Part shown: piece by piece, positions 12,301-24,753 of the stretch
Numbering within the stretch: position 1 is the first letter of the stretch
Layout: every line of letters begins with the position of its first letter
Origin: Paenarthrobacter ilicis
GTDB lineage: Bacteria; Actinomycetota; Actinomycetes; Actinomycetales; Micrococcaceae
Assembly: GCF_016907545.1 (NCBI RefSeq)
Contig: NZ_JAFBCD010000001.1
Location: forward strand, 1,550,001-1,614,000
Direction: 5' to 3'
Length of the DNA: 64,000 nucleotides
Program-made: the position numbers and the translations under genes
The notes under the pieces: generated by a model
What the model was told of the DNA's origin: nothing
The model's database searches: none
Seen by the model: the letters and a program-made list of their open reading frames with translations, nothing else

Positions 12301-12379
12301 CTCTCTCACATCCCGATGCTTCCTGCAGGTTCCTCTCTCACATCCCGCTGCTTCCTGCGGGTTTCTCTCTCACATCCCG
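12301..12379. repeat. 32-bp tandem repeat array 1 (three cores)
   Basis: The 15-mer CTCTCTCACATCCCG occurs at 12301, 12333 and 12365, exactly 32 bp apart. The intervening 17 bp are also similar (GCTTCCTGC in copies 1 and 2). The same 13-nt core with A/G variation recurs in array 2 at 18348-18489. On the minus strand copies 2 and 3 encode the end of the Ada-AlkA protein. Confidence 0.9.
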
Positions 12380-13855
12380 CTGCCTTTGGCGGCGGGTGGC
12401 CGCACGCCACAGGTGCATGGTGGCATAGGAGCGCCATGGGCTGACTTCCCGGAAATCGGAATTCAGCTCCATGCCGGAGGGGAGTTCTTTCAGCCCGTTC
12501 CGGACAGCGGCATCGTTGGCCAGGTAGACATCCGGCGCACCCAGGACGCGCATGGCAACGTACCCCACCGTCCAGGGCCCCACTCCGGGCAGGGGCAGTA
12601 GTTTCTCCTCGAGGTGCCTGACGTCGTCGCCGTAGCCAAAGTCCAGGGCGCCTGTGGCCATGGCTTCGGCCGCGGAGAGAATGGATTCGATCCTTCGCCG
12701 CGGGCCGCGAAGCAGCCCGCCCCCGTTGGAGGCAATTTCTGCCGGCGTCGGGAAGCGGCGCCGCAGATCTCCATCGACTTCCGACGCGGAACCGGCCGCA
12801 GAGAGCTGCGTCAGGGCCGTTCGAGCTGCTGCCACGGTGATCTGCTGGCCGATCATTGCGCGGATCAGCAATTCCTGGGGGTCCATGGCGCCGGGCAACC
12901 GCATCCCGGGGAGGGCGGCAACGCTGTCACTGAGCCGGGGGTCAGCTCCAAGCGCGGCATCGATTGCCTGGGGATCGGCGTCGAGGTCGAGCAGTCGCCG
13001 GACGCGGCTCAAGAGTGCGGGAAGATCCTGAAGATCGGTCATGGTCGCCTTCAACAGCAGTGGCTTGCCTGCCGCTCCCGGCGTGTACGTCACAGCGAAG
13101 ACCGAGTCGCCGCTCGGGAGGCGAAGTGTGCGGGCGTAGCTCCGCGATCCGTCTGCGCCGGCGGTGCCGGCCTCGATACCGGGTACCGCCCGGACGGTAA
13201 GGAAGTCGAAGATTCCCGGGTCGAAAGGCTCGCGGTATGGCAGGCTCAACGTCAGGGTTGCAGGTTGCCCGCCCCGGTGGTCCGCATCCCCGCTTCGTCG
13301 CGCTGCCGTGGCGCGCACCGCGCTGGGCGTCATGGCAAATACCCCGCCAATGGTTTCGTTGAATTGCCGGACGCTGTTGAAGCCCGCCGCGAACGCGACG
13401 TCGGCCAGGAGCATATTGGTGGATACCAGGAGTGTCCTGGCCGTCTGCGCCCTCCCGGCCCGTGCCAATGACAGGGGACTGGCTCCCACCTCCTGCGTCA
13501 GGATGCGGTTGATCTGCCGGACGGAATATCCCAGCCGTTGCGCAAGTCCCGCCACGCCCTCCCGGTTAATGACTCCGTCGTTGATGAGCCTCATGGCACG
13601 CCCGGCCACATCGGACCGGATGTTCCAGGCCGGCGTCCCTGGGACCGCCTCTGGCAAACACCGCTTGCACGCCCGGTACCCTGCTTCGTGGGCAGCCGCC
13701 GAGGTCTCGTAAAAGGTGACATTCGCAGCTTTCGGGGTCCGCGCCGGACATGACGGCCGGCAGTAAATCCCTGTTGAACTCACGGCCGTGAAGAACTGCC
13801 CGTCAAAGCGGGTGTCGCGCGCATCGATCGCCCGGTACCGCTGCAAAAAGTCCAT
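12338..13855 (-). CDS. alkA: Ada-AlkA fusion: methylphosphotriester-DNA sensor / 3-methyladenine DNA glycosylase II
   Basis: 505 aa from the ATG at 13853-13855. An open frame extends upstream to 14629 but lies antisense to the AAG gene and is not used. Domains in order: an Ada zinc domain with Cys32, Cys36, Cys63 and Cys66 (YCRPSC and ACKRC), where Cys32 would accept the methyl from phosphotriesters; an AraC-type helix-turn-helix (about residues 85-165); and a C-terminal AlkA glycosylase with the helix-hairpin-helix LPGVGPWTVGYVAMRVLG and a following catalytic-type Asp. It excises alkylated bases and may activate its own and the divergent AAG gene. The last dozen codons and the TGA come from the 32-bp repeat array, so the C-terminal tail is probably a recent addition. 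Confidence 0.9.
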   Translation of the reverse strand: MDFLQRYRAIDARDTRFDGQFFTAVSSTGIYCRPSCPARTPKAANVTFYETSAAAHEAGYRACKRCLPEAVPGTPAWNIRSDVAGRAMRLINDGVINREGVAGLAQRLGYSVRQINRILTQEVGASPLSLARAGRAQTARTLLVSTNMLLADVAFAAGFNSVRQFNETIGGVFAMTPSAVRATAARRSGDADHRGGQPATLTLSLPYREPFDPGIFDFLTVRAVPGIEAGTAGADGSRSYARTLRLPSGDSVFAVTYTPGAAGKPLLLKATMTDLQDLPALLSRVRRLLDLDADPQAIDAALGADPRLSDSVAALPGMRLPGAMDPQELLIRAMIGQQITVAAARTALTQLSAAGSASEVDGDLRRRFPTPAEIASNGGGLLRGPRRRIESILSAAEAMATGALDFGYGDDVRHLEEKLLPLPGVGPWTVGYVAMRVLGAPDVYLANDAAVRNGLKELPSGMELNSDFREVSPWRSYATMHLWRAATRRQRQRDVREKPAGSSGM

Positions 13856-13936
13856 CTCCCTATCCTTGCAGCAGGACAGAGGCGCTTCTAGCGGAAATCG
13901 GACATCGCCGTCAGGGCTTTTGTTAGGGTCGGGGTC

Positions 13937-14656
13937 ATGGATCTGATCGAAGGGGACTACATCCGGGAACCCGGGGAAATCCGTGAGTACCTGTCCGGCG
14001 ATCCGAGGATCCTGGGCCCTGCTTTCCTTGGTGCTGTGTTGACCCACCATTCTGCAGCAGGCACGGTGTCGGTGCGGCTCACAGAGGTTGAGGCGTACAT
14101 GGGACCCCGCGACTCCGTCACGCCGGATCCGGGTTCGCACACCTACGGCGGCCCTACGCCGCGCAATGCGCCCATGTTCGGACCGCCGGGATACCTCTAC
14201 GTGTACTTCACCTACGGGATGCATTACTGCGCCAACATCGTTTGCGGCCCCGCAGGTTCGGCATCGGCCCTCCTTCTGCGTGCGGGCAAAATTCTGGAGG
14301 GCGAAGGACTCGCGGCACTGCGGAGGCCGGCTGCGAAAACCAGCAAGGACCTGGCAAGCGGTCCGGCCAAGCTCGCTTCCGCGTTGGGGCTCACGACGGC
14401 GGACACCGGCCGTGACGCGCTCGCAGAACCCTTCAGTTTGTGGTTGCCCCAGCGGCCCGCGCCCGCTGTAGCAAGCGGCCCGCGGGTGGGGGTAGCCGGC
14501 CCCGGCGGCAGCACGGACTATCCCTGGAGATTCTGGGTTGAAGATGACCCGACCGTCTCCCGGTACAAAGCAGCAAAACCACGGAAACGCGATCCCGCCG
14601 TCCAAGCCTTCCCGGCAGATGACCCCCACCCCACCAGTTCACCAAAATCGCTGTAG
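13937..14656 (+). CDS. mpg: DNA-3-methyladenine glycosylase, AAG/MPG family
   Basis: 239 aa. It belongs to the AAG fold, unrelated to AlkA, and removes 3-methyladenine, hypoxanthine and similar lesions by base flipping. Key sequence is VRLTEVEAYMGPRDSVTPDP and TPRNAPMFGPPGYLYVYFTYGMHYCANIVC, containing the catalytic Glu of TEVEAY and the intercalating Tyr region. It is divergent from the Ada-AlkA gene with an 81-bp gap, so one control region serves both glycosylases. It is the positional counterpart of Rv1688, upstream of tyrS as in mycobacteria. Its TAG falls inside the -10-like TAGAAT (14654-14659) of the following helR gene. Confidence 0.94.
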   Translation: MDLIEGDYIREPGEIREYLSGDPRILGPAFLGAVLTHHSAAGTVSVRLTEVEAYMGPRDSVTPDPGSHTYGGPTPRNAPMFGPPGYLYVYFTYGMHYCANIVCGPAGSASALLLRAGKILEGEGLAALRRPAAKTSKDLASGPAKLASALGLTTADTGRDALAEPFSLWLPQRPAPAVASGPRVGVAGPGGSTDYPWRFWVEDDPTVSRYKAAKPRKRDPAVQAFPADDPHPTSSPKSL

Positions 14657-14695
14657 AATGGTAGGTCTGTCTTTTGCGATAGGGGTAATGGTTCG

Positions 14696-16924
14696 ATGCA
14701 CGACGCTGATTTGGTCCACGAGCAGGAATATGTGGCGGGGCTGTATGCCCGGCTGGATGAGCTGCGCGCAGAGAAGCGCGCCCAGTTGGCCCAGGTGCGC
14801 AAGTCCGGTGCGGTCGGAACCATGCAGAACGTTTCCGAACGTGACGCGTTCGCGGCACTGTACGAAGACCGCCTCGCCCAACTCGACGCCGTCGACGACC
14901 GCTTGGTGTTCGGCCGCCTGGATCTCGACTCAGGGGAAGCCCAGTACATTGGCCGCATTGGCCTGTCCACGGCTGACCTCCAGAGGCTCATGGTCGATTG
15001 GCGCGCCCCGGAAGCAGGCCACTTCTACCAGGCCACCGCGTTCGACCGTCAAGGTGTGCGCCGCCGTCGCCACCTGATCCTGCAGGGCCGTGACGTCAAG
15101 GCGATCGAGGACGACGTCCTGGACGCCGGTCTCCTGGCCGATGACGAATCCCTCCAGGGCGAGGGCGCTCTTCTGGCAGCGCTGAACTCCAAGCGCACGG
15201 GCCGCATGTCCGACATCGTGGGAACCATCCAGTCGGAGCAGGACAGGATCATCCGTTCCTCGATTTCCGGGGCACTGGTGGTTCAGGGTGGTCCAGGTAC
15301 CGGCAAGACGGCAGTCGCCCTGCACCGCGCTGCCTACCTGCTGTATACGCACAGGGAACGGCTCAAGAGCGCCGGCGTCCTTTTGGTGGGTCCTTCGTCC
15401 TCGTTCATGCACTACATCGAACGCGTGTTGCCGTCTCTGGGTGAAACAGGTGTGGTCATGGCCAGCCTGGGACGCCTGATGCCGGGCATCCATGCGATCC
15501 CTGAGGACAACGCCGATGTTGCGGCGCTCAAGGGCAAGCTGGACATGGCCAAGGTGGTGGCCAACGCCGTAGCCAACCGCCAACGTACTCCCGCCGAGGA
15601 CCGTGTGCTGGAAGTTGACTCGAGGAAGCTGACGTTGACGGTCCGTCAGGTGCGCCGTGCACGTGAAAAGGCCCGGGCAACGGGGAAGCCTCACAATGAG
15701 GCACGGCTGACATTCGTCAAGATCCTTCTCCGGGAGCTCACGGAGCAGTTGACGGACATGGTGGAGGAAGCCAATATCGGCAACAACGCCGATCGCGCCT
15801 ATCTGGCGGAAGACGTCCGTTCCGCCAGGGATGTCCGTATTGCGCTCAACCTGTGCTGGATGCCCATGACCCCTGAAAAGCTCATTTCGGAGCTCTTCAG
15901 CAAGCCGGCCATCCTGGAGGCGTGCACGCCGCACCTCACCCCGGATCAGCGCGCGCTCCTGCAGCGCCCTGTGGATGCCCCGTGGACCGAAGCCGACGTG
16001 CCGCTCCTGGACGAGGCTGCCGAGTTGCTGGGCGAGCTTGACGCCGCAGCGGGCAGGGGACTGGCCCAGCAGGAAGCGGATCGCGCCCGCGACGTCGCCA
16101 ACGCCAAGCAGACCTTGGCCAATATGGAATCGATGGGCGTCGACGTCCTCATGACGGCCGAGGAGTTGGCGGACCAAAACCAGGAACGCGAGGCCCGCCT
16201 GAGTGCGGCAGAGCGTGCCACCAGTGATCGCTCGTGGGCTTTCGGGCACATCGTGGTGGACGAGGCCCAGGAACTTTCGCCCATGCAGTGGCGGCTTCTG
16301 GTGCGGCGTTGCCCCCTGAAGTCCTTCACCATCGTGGGCGACATCGCTCAAACCAGTGCCGCGGCCGGTGCGAATTCGTGGCAAAGTGCCCTGGCGCCGT
16401 CGTTCGGTGACCGCTGGACCCTTGAGGAACTGACGGTCAATTACCGCACGCCGTCACAGATCGCTGAGGCTGCCGTGCGCATGGCCAACCGGGCCGGCCT
16501 GGTGGTGTCCGCGCCCAAGGCGGTCCGTGAAGGCAAATGGTCGCCGGTGGTGGACCGTGTTGAGGAGGGCGGCATTGTGCGTCGTCTGGTTGAGGTGCTG
16601 CCGGAGGAAGTGGACGCGCTCGACGGCGGCCTGCTGGCAGTAATTGCCGATGGCGCCTTGCTTCCCCAGGCCACGGCTGCCCTTCGGGAAATCTACGGCA
16701 AACGTATTGGCAGCGGTGCCGGAAGTTACGAGCAGGACATTGTGGTGATCAGCCCGAAGGAAGCCAAGGGCTTGGAATTCGACGGTGTGGTGGTGCTCGA
16801 GCCGGCAGACATGCTGAACCACGAGCACGGCAAGGTGGGCGATCTCTACGTGGCCATGACCCGTGCCACGCAACGCCTCCGGCTGATTGCGGCGGCGCCG
16901 GTTCCGGCCGGTATTGAGCGTTAG
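14696..16924 (+). CDS. helR: RNA polymerase recycling ATPase (HelD/HelR family)
   Basis: 742 aa superfamily-1A ATPase. An N-terminal charged coiled coil (about residues 5-60) can enter the RNA polymerase secondary channel. The Walker A motif GGPGTGKTAVALHRAAYLLYTHR is near 197-215, Walker B VDEAQELSPMQW near 521-532, and the late helicase motif SPKEAKGLEFDGVVVLEP near 683-700. HelR/HelD proteins pull RNA polymerase off DNA; in actinomycetes they can displace rifamycin and give low-level tolerance. HelD is preferred over UvrD because of the N-terminal coil and split 1A domain. It is transcribed alone or with mpg. No rifamycin-associated 19-bp inverted repeat was seen upstream. Confidence 0.82.
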   Translation: MHDADLVHEQEYVAGLYARLDELRAEKRAQLAQVRKSGAVGTMQNVSERDAFAALYEDRLAQLDAVDDRLVFGRLDLDSGEAQYIGRIGLSTADLQRLMVDWRAPEAGHFYQATAFDRQGVRRRRHLILQGRDVKAIEDDVLDAGLLADDESLQGEGALLAALNSKRTGRMSDIVGTIQSEQDRIIRSSISGALVVQGGPGTGKTAVALHRAAYLLYTHRERLKSAGVLLVGPSSSFMHYIERVLPSLGETGVVMASLGRLMPGIHAIPEDNADVAALKGKLDMAKVVANAVANRQRTPAEDRVLEVDSRKLTLTVRQVRRAREKARATGKPHNEARLTFVKILLRELTEQLTDMVEEANIGNNADRAYLAEDVRSARDVRIALNLCWMPMTPEKLISELFSKPAILEACTPHLTPDQRALLQRPVDAPWTEADVPLLDEAAELLGELDAAAGRGLAQQEADRARDVANAKQTLANMESMGVDVLMTAEELADQNQEREARLSAAERATSDRSWAFGHIVVDEAQELSPMQWRLLVRRCPLKSFTIVGDIAQTSAAAGANSWQSALAPSFGDRWTLEELTVNYRTPSQIAEAAVRMANRAGLVVSAPKAVREGKWSPVVDRVEEGGIVRRLVEVLPEEVDALDGGLLAVIADGALLPQATAALREIYGKRIGSGAGSYEQDIVVISPKEAKGLEFDGVVVLEPADMLNHEHGKVGDLYVAMTRATQRLRLIAAAPVPAGIER

Positions 16925-16961
16925 GAAATTCCCGGGCTGCAATCCTGCTAACTTAGATCTC

Positions 16962-18272
16962 GTGTCACACGTAAACAACCTCGAGTCCCAACACAACGAT
17001 CCCGCCTTTGCCAACGTCTGGCAGGAGCTCAAATGGCGCGGTCTGGTTCACGTTTCCACTGATGAAACGGAACTGGAAAAACTGCTCGCCGGGGACCCGA
17101 TCACGTATTACTGTGGCTTCGATCCGACGGCTCCGTCGCTGCACTTGGGCAACCTGGTCCAGTTGCTGGTGATGCGGCGCCTGCAACTTGCCGGCCACCA
17201 CCCGCTGGGTCTGGTGGGCGGCTCCACGGGCCTGATCGGTGATCCACGTCCGACGGCGGAACGCACCTTGAACACCAAGGACACCGTCGCCGAGTGGGTC
17301 GGCTACCTTCAGGGACAGGTGCGGCGCTTCCTCAGCTTTGAGGGTGGCAACCCTGCCCGGATGGTCAACAACCTTGATTGGACCGCTCCGCTCAGCGCCA
17401 TCGATTTCCTGCGTGAGATCGGTAAGCATTTCCGTGTGGGCACCATGCTCCGCAAGGACGCAGTGGCCTCGCGCTTGAACTCCGACGAGGGCATCAGCTA
17501 CACGGAATTCAGCTACCAGATCCTCCAGGGCATGGATTACCTGCAGCTGTTCCGCGACTACGGCTGTGCCCTGCAGACCGGGGGATCGGACCAGTGGGGC
17601 AACCTCACCAGCGGCACCGAGCTGATCCGGAAGGTTGAGGGCAAGAGCGTTCACGCGTTGGGTACTCCGCTGATCACCAACTCCGACGGAACCAAGTTCG
17701 GCAAGAGCGAGGGCAACGCCATTTGGCTGGACCCGGAGATGTGCAGCCCGTACGCCTTCTACCAGTTCTGGCTGAACACCGCCGACGCTGACGTGGTTGA
17801 TCGTTTGAAGGTCTTCACCTTCCTTTCGCGTGCTGAGATCGAGGAAATCGGACAGTCCGTTGCCGAGCGCCCGTTCGCCCGCGAAGGCCAAAAGAGGCTC
17901 GCCTTCGAAGTGACATCGCTGGTGCACGGTGAGGAAGCGACCGAGAAAGTCATAGCGGCATCGGCTGCGTTGTTCGGCAATGGCGATCTTTCCGTGCTGG
18001 ATGAACGCACACTGGAAGCCGCAACGTCCGAGCTGCCCTCCGCCACCGTTGGCTCCGACGGTCTTGGAATCATCGATCTTCTGGTTGCTTCCGGCCTTTC
18101 GGACAGCAAATCCGCTGCCAGGCGGACTGTCGGCGAAGGCGGCGCCTACGTGAACAACGCCAAGGTCACCGATCCCGACGCCGTGATTGCCCAGGACGAT
18201 CTTCTGCACGGGAAGTACCTGCTGCTCCGTCGCGGCAAGAAGAACCTGGCCACCATTAAGGTCTCAGCCTGA
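16962..18272 (+). CDS. tyrS: Tyrosyl-tRNA synthetase
   Basis: 436 aa from the GTG at 16962. It charges tRNA-Tyr. The class-I signatures are PSLHLGN (HIGH-like, about residues 58-64) and KFGKS (KMSKS-like, about 247-251). A C-terminal S4 RNA-binding domain spans roughly 370-430 (SKSAARRTVGEGGAYVNNAKV). The start has no clear Shine-Dalgarno, and TAACTT (16949-16954) sits at -10 spacing to the GTG, so a leaderless transcript is possible. No T-box leader is present. A strong terminator follows. The mpg, then tyrS order is as in Mycobacterium. Confidence 0.97.
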   Translation: MSHVNNLESQHNDPAFANVWQELKWRGLVHVSTDETELEKLLAGDPITYYCGFDPTAPSLHLGNLVQLLVMRRLQLAGHHPLGLVGGSTGLIGDPRPTAERTLNTKDTVAEWVGYLQGQVRRFLSFEGGNPARMVNNLDWTAPLSAIDFLREIGKHFRVGTMLRKDAVASRLNSDEGISYTEFSYQILQGMDYLQLFRDYGCALQTGGSDQWGNLTSGTELIRKVEGKSVHALGTPLITNSDGTKFGKSEGNAIWLDPEMCSPYAFYQFWLNTADADVVDRLKVFTFLSRAEIEEIGQSVAERPFAREGQKRLAFEVTSLVHGEEATEKVIAASAALFGNGDLSVLDERTLEAATSELPSATVGSDGLGIIDLLVASGLSDSKSAARRTVGEGGAYVNNAKVTDPDAVIAQDDLLHGKYLLLRRGKKNLATIKVSA

Positions 18273-18288
18273 ATTTTGCTGAAGGAAG

Positions 18289-18315
18289 GGCCGGCAACCG
18301 TTACGGTTGCCGGCC
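18289..18315 (+). terminator. Rho-independent terminator after tyrS
   Basis: GGCCGGCAACCG (18289-18300), loop TTA, exact complement CGGTTGCCGGCC (18304-18315), then TTTCT. A 12-bp GC-rich stem 16 nt after the tyrS stop. Confidence 0.9.
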
Positions 18316-18347
18316 TTTCTGCGTTTGACCCCACCCCCTTTGCGTCC

Positions 18348-18489
18348 CTCTCTCACGTCCTGTCGGGGTTTCGGGGGTTGCTCTCTCACGTCCCGCGGGG
18401 TTTCTGGGGTTGCTCTCTCACGTCCTGCCGGGTTTCGGGGGTTGCTCTCTCACGTCCCGCGGGGTTTCGGGGGTTGCTCTCTCACGTCC
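18348..18489. repeat. 32-bp tandem repeat array 2 (five cores)
   Basis: The 13-mer CTCTCTCACGTCC starts at 18348, 18381, 18413, 18445 and 18477, giving periods of 33, 32, 32 and 32. The linkers alternate between CTG-type and CCG-type forms (after the core TGTCGGGG / CGCGGGG / TGCCGGG / CGCGGGG), which gives a 64-bp higher-order period. It lies between the tyrS terminator and the rRNA promoters, and no gene covers it. Confidence 0.92.
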
Positions 18490-18540
18490 TGTCGGTGTTC
18501 GACGGCGGTGGGTTGGGTGGTGTGATGGGGTTCACGGGTG

Positions 18541-18635
18541 GTGGTTGTGGGGTTTTGGGGGTGTTTTGGTGGGTGGGTGGTGGTGTTTGGCTTGTGTTTG
18601 CGGGGTTTTTGGGTGGTGTTGGGGTGGATTTGGTG
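18541..18635 (+). repeat. G/T-only tract with G-run clusters
   Basis: Between 18541 and 18600 there is a single C and no A. The bias continues with one C and one A to about 18635. The runs GGGG-TTTT-GGGGG and GGGTGGGTGG could fold as a G-quadruplex on the plus strand. It sits just upstream of the first rRNA promoter. Confidence 0.8.
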
Positions 18636-18658
18636 GGTGGCTGGTGCGCGTGTAAAGT
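18630..18658 (+). promoter_or_regulatory. Putative rRNA promoter P1
   Basis: TTGGTG (18630-18635), exactly 17 bp, then TAAAGT (18653-18658). The sequence just after it resembles that after the P2 candidate (AGTTGC). Assignment is by spacing and context only. Confidence 0.5.
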
Positions 18659-18771
18659 TATTCGAGTTGCCGCCGCTGTTGCGGGGAAATGGTGACAGAC
18701 TCCCTTTCAAATTGCCGGTTTCGGTGGTGCTTTTGTGTGCTGCTGGGTGGTGTGGGGGCCCGGGTTCTGGT

Positions 18772-18800
18772 TTGCTTTGTGCGGCTGGTTCGGGTAAGTT
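18772..18800 (+). promoter_or_regulatory. Putative rRNA promoter P2
   Basis: TTGCTT (18772-18777), 17 bp, then TAAGTT (18795-18800), 240 bp before mature 16S rRNA. Tandem promoters are common for actinobacterial rRNA operons. Confidence 0.5.
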
Positions 18801-18862
18801 TGAAAAGTTGCTCCGGAGCGATCTTGGACCCTGTTGGGTGTGGGTGGTGCCGGTTAGTGTCT

Positions 18863-18884
18863 GTTGTTTGAGAACTCAATAGTG
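18863..18884 (+). promoter_or_regulatory. rRNA leader antitermination/processing motif
   Basis: The leader contains TTGTTTGAGAACTCAATAG. Nearly the same motif returns in the 16S-23S spacer at 20940-20961. Repetition before each large rRNA is typical of the conserved boxes used in antitermination and RNase III processing. Confidence 0.6.
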
Positions 18885-19043
18885 TGCCAAGTTTGTTGAT
18901 ACCGATTGTTTTATTGATTGGTTGAAATTATGGCTGGATCATTGCGCACCCCCGTGTGTGGTGGTCTGGTTTTCAGCTGGTTTCGAATTTTGTGCAGCCG
19001 CGTTTTGCCGTTATTTCCGGTGGGTGTGGTTGTGTCTGTTATT

Positions 19044-24221
<5,178 letters not shown>

Positions 24222-24242
24222 CACACACAAAAAAACACTGCA

Positions 24243-24270
24243 CGCGTCCACTATGTGGTTCCCGAACAAC
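24243..24270 (+). other. Right arm of 23S rRNA processing stem
   Basis: The sequence starting CGCGTCCACTATGTGG is complementary to 20940-20967 at 25 of 28 positions, so it closes a long stem around the 23S precursor as expected for RNase III processing. Confidence 0.75.
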
Positions 24271-24377
24271 AACCGTTCCAGGAACCAACAAACAACTACA
24301 TAACAACCAAGCACCACAGTTGTAACCAAAGATTTCCCACCCACCCCCACCACCACGGGGGCGGGACGGGTAACAGA

Positions 24378-24497
24378 GTTACGGCGGTCATAGCGTGGGG
24401 GAAACGCCCGGTCCCATTCCGAACCCGGAAGCTAAGACCCACAGCGCCGATGGTACTGCACCCGGGAGGGTGTGGGAGAGTAGGACACCGCCGGACA
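24378..24497 (+). rRNA. rrf: 5S ribosomal RNA
   Basis: About 120 nt, starting GTTACGGCGGTCATAGCG and containing the conserved CCCGGTCCCATTCCGAACCC core. It ends near GGACACCGCCGGAC, which pairs with the 5' end. It lies about 156 nt after 23S and just before the operon terminator. Confidence 0.96.
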
Positions 24498-24509
24498 ACC
24501 ATTCACGAG

Positions 24510-24539
24510 AAGGCCCCGAACCACCCGGTTCGGGGCCTT
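24510..24539 (+). terminator. Terminator of the rRNA operon
   Basis: AAGGCCCCGAACC (24510-24522), loop ACCC, GGTTCGGGGCCTT (24527-24539): a 13-bp perfect stem directly after 5S rRNA. Confidence 0.88.
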
Positions 24540-24753
24540 CCGCACTTAACAACCAAAAACAAGCGGCCTGTGAGACTTGCCACGGGACGCCCCGATTTCA
24601 TTGCTGCAGTTCGGCGGCCGTGATGGGGTCGAATAGAATTGGATCAGATATACGAGCCATGAGCTTTCAGCATGTGGCGGCGTGACAACGAAATAAGGGT
24701 TATGAGCGACTACGCACGCGCCAGTGGTCGGCTCGCAACAGGAGGAATCCACC

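Larger units (their letters stand above)
18316..19043. other. Non-coding region upstream of the rRNA operon
   Basis: About 730 bp without a credible gene. In order it holds repeat array 2, a G/T-only tract, two tandem promoter-like pairs (18630-18658 and 18772-18800) and the transcribed leader with a TTGAGAACTCAATAGTG motif. Open frames here are products of the repeats and skewed composition. Confidence 0.85.

Noticed and set aside
12301..12379. CRISPR array
   Set aside because: The 32-bp period leaves linkers of only about 17 bp that resemble each other; there is no spacer diversity and no cas gene.
12338..14629. 763-aa extended Ada-AlkA protein
   Set aside because: The part above 13855 is antisense to the AAG glycosylase, and the Ada domain begins at the ATG 13853-13855 with standard length.
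18348..18489. CRISPR array or coding repeats upstream of rRNA
   Set aside because: Linkers are similar and alternate between two types, and reading frames give Ser/His/Gly-rich nonsense with no start signals.
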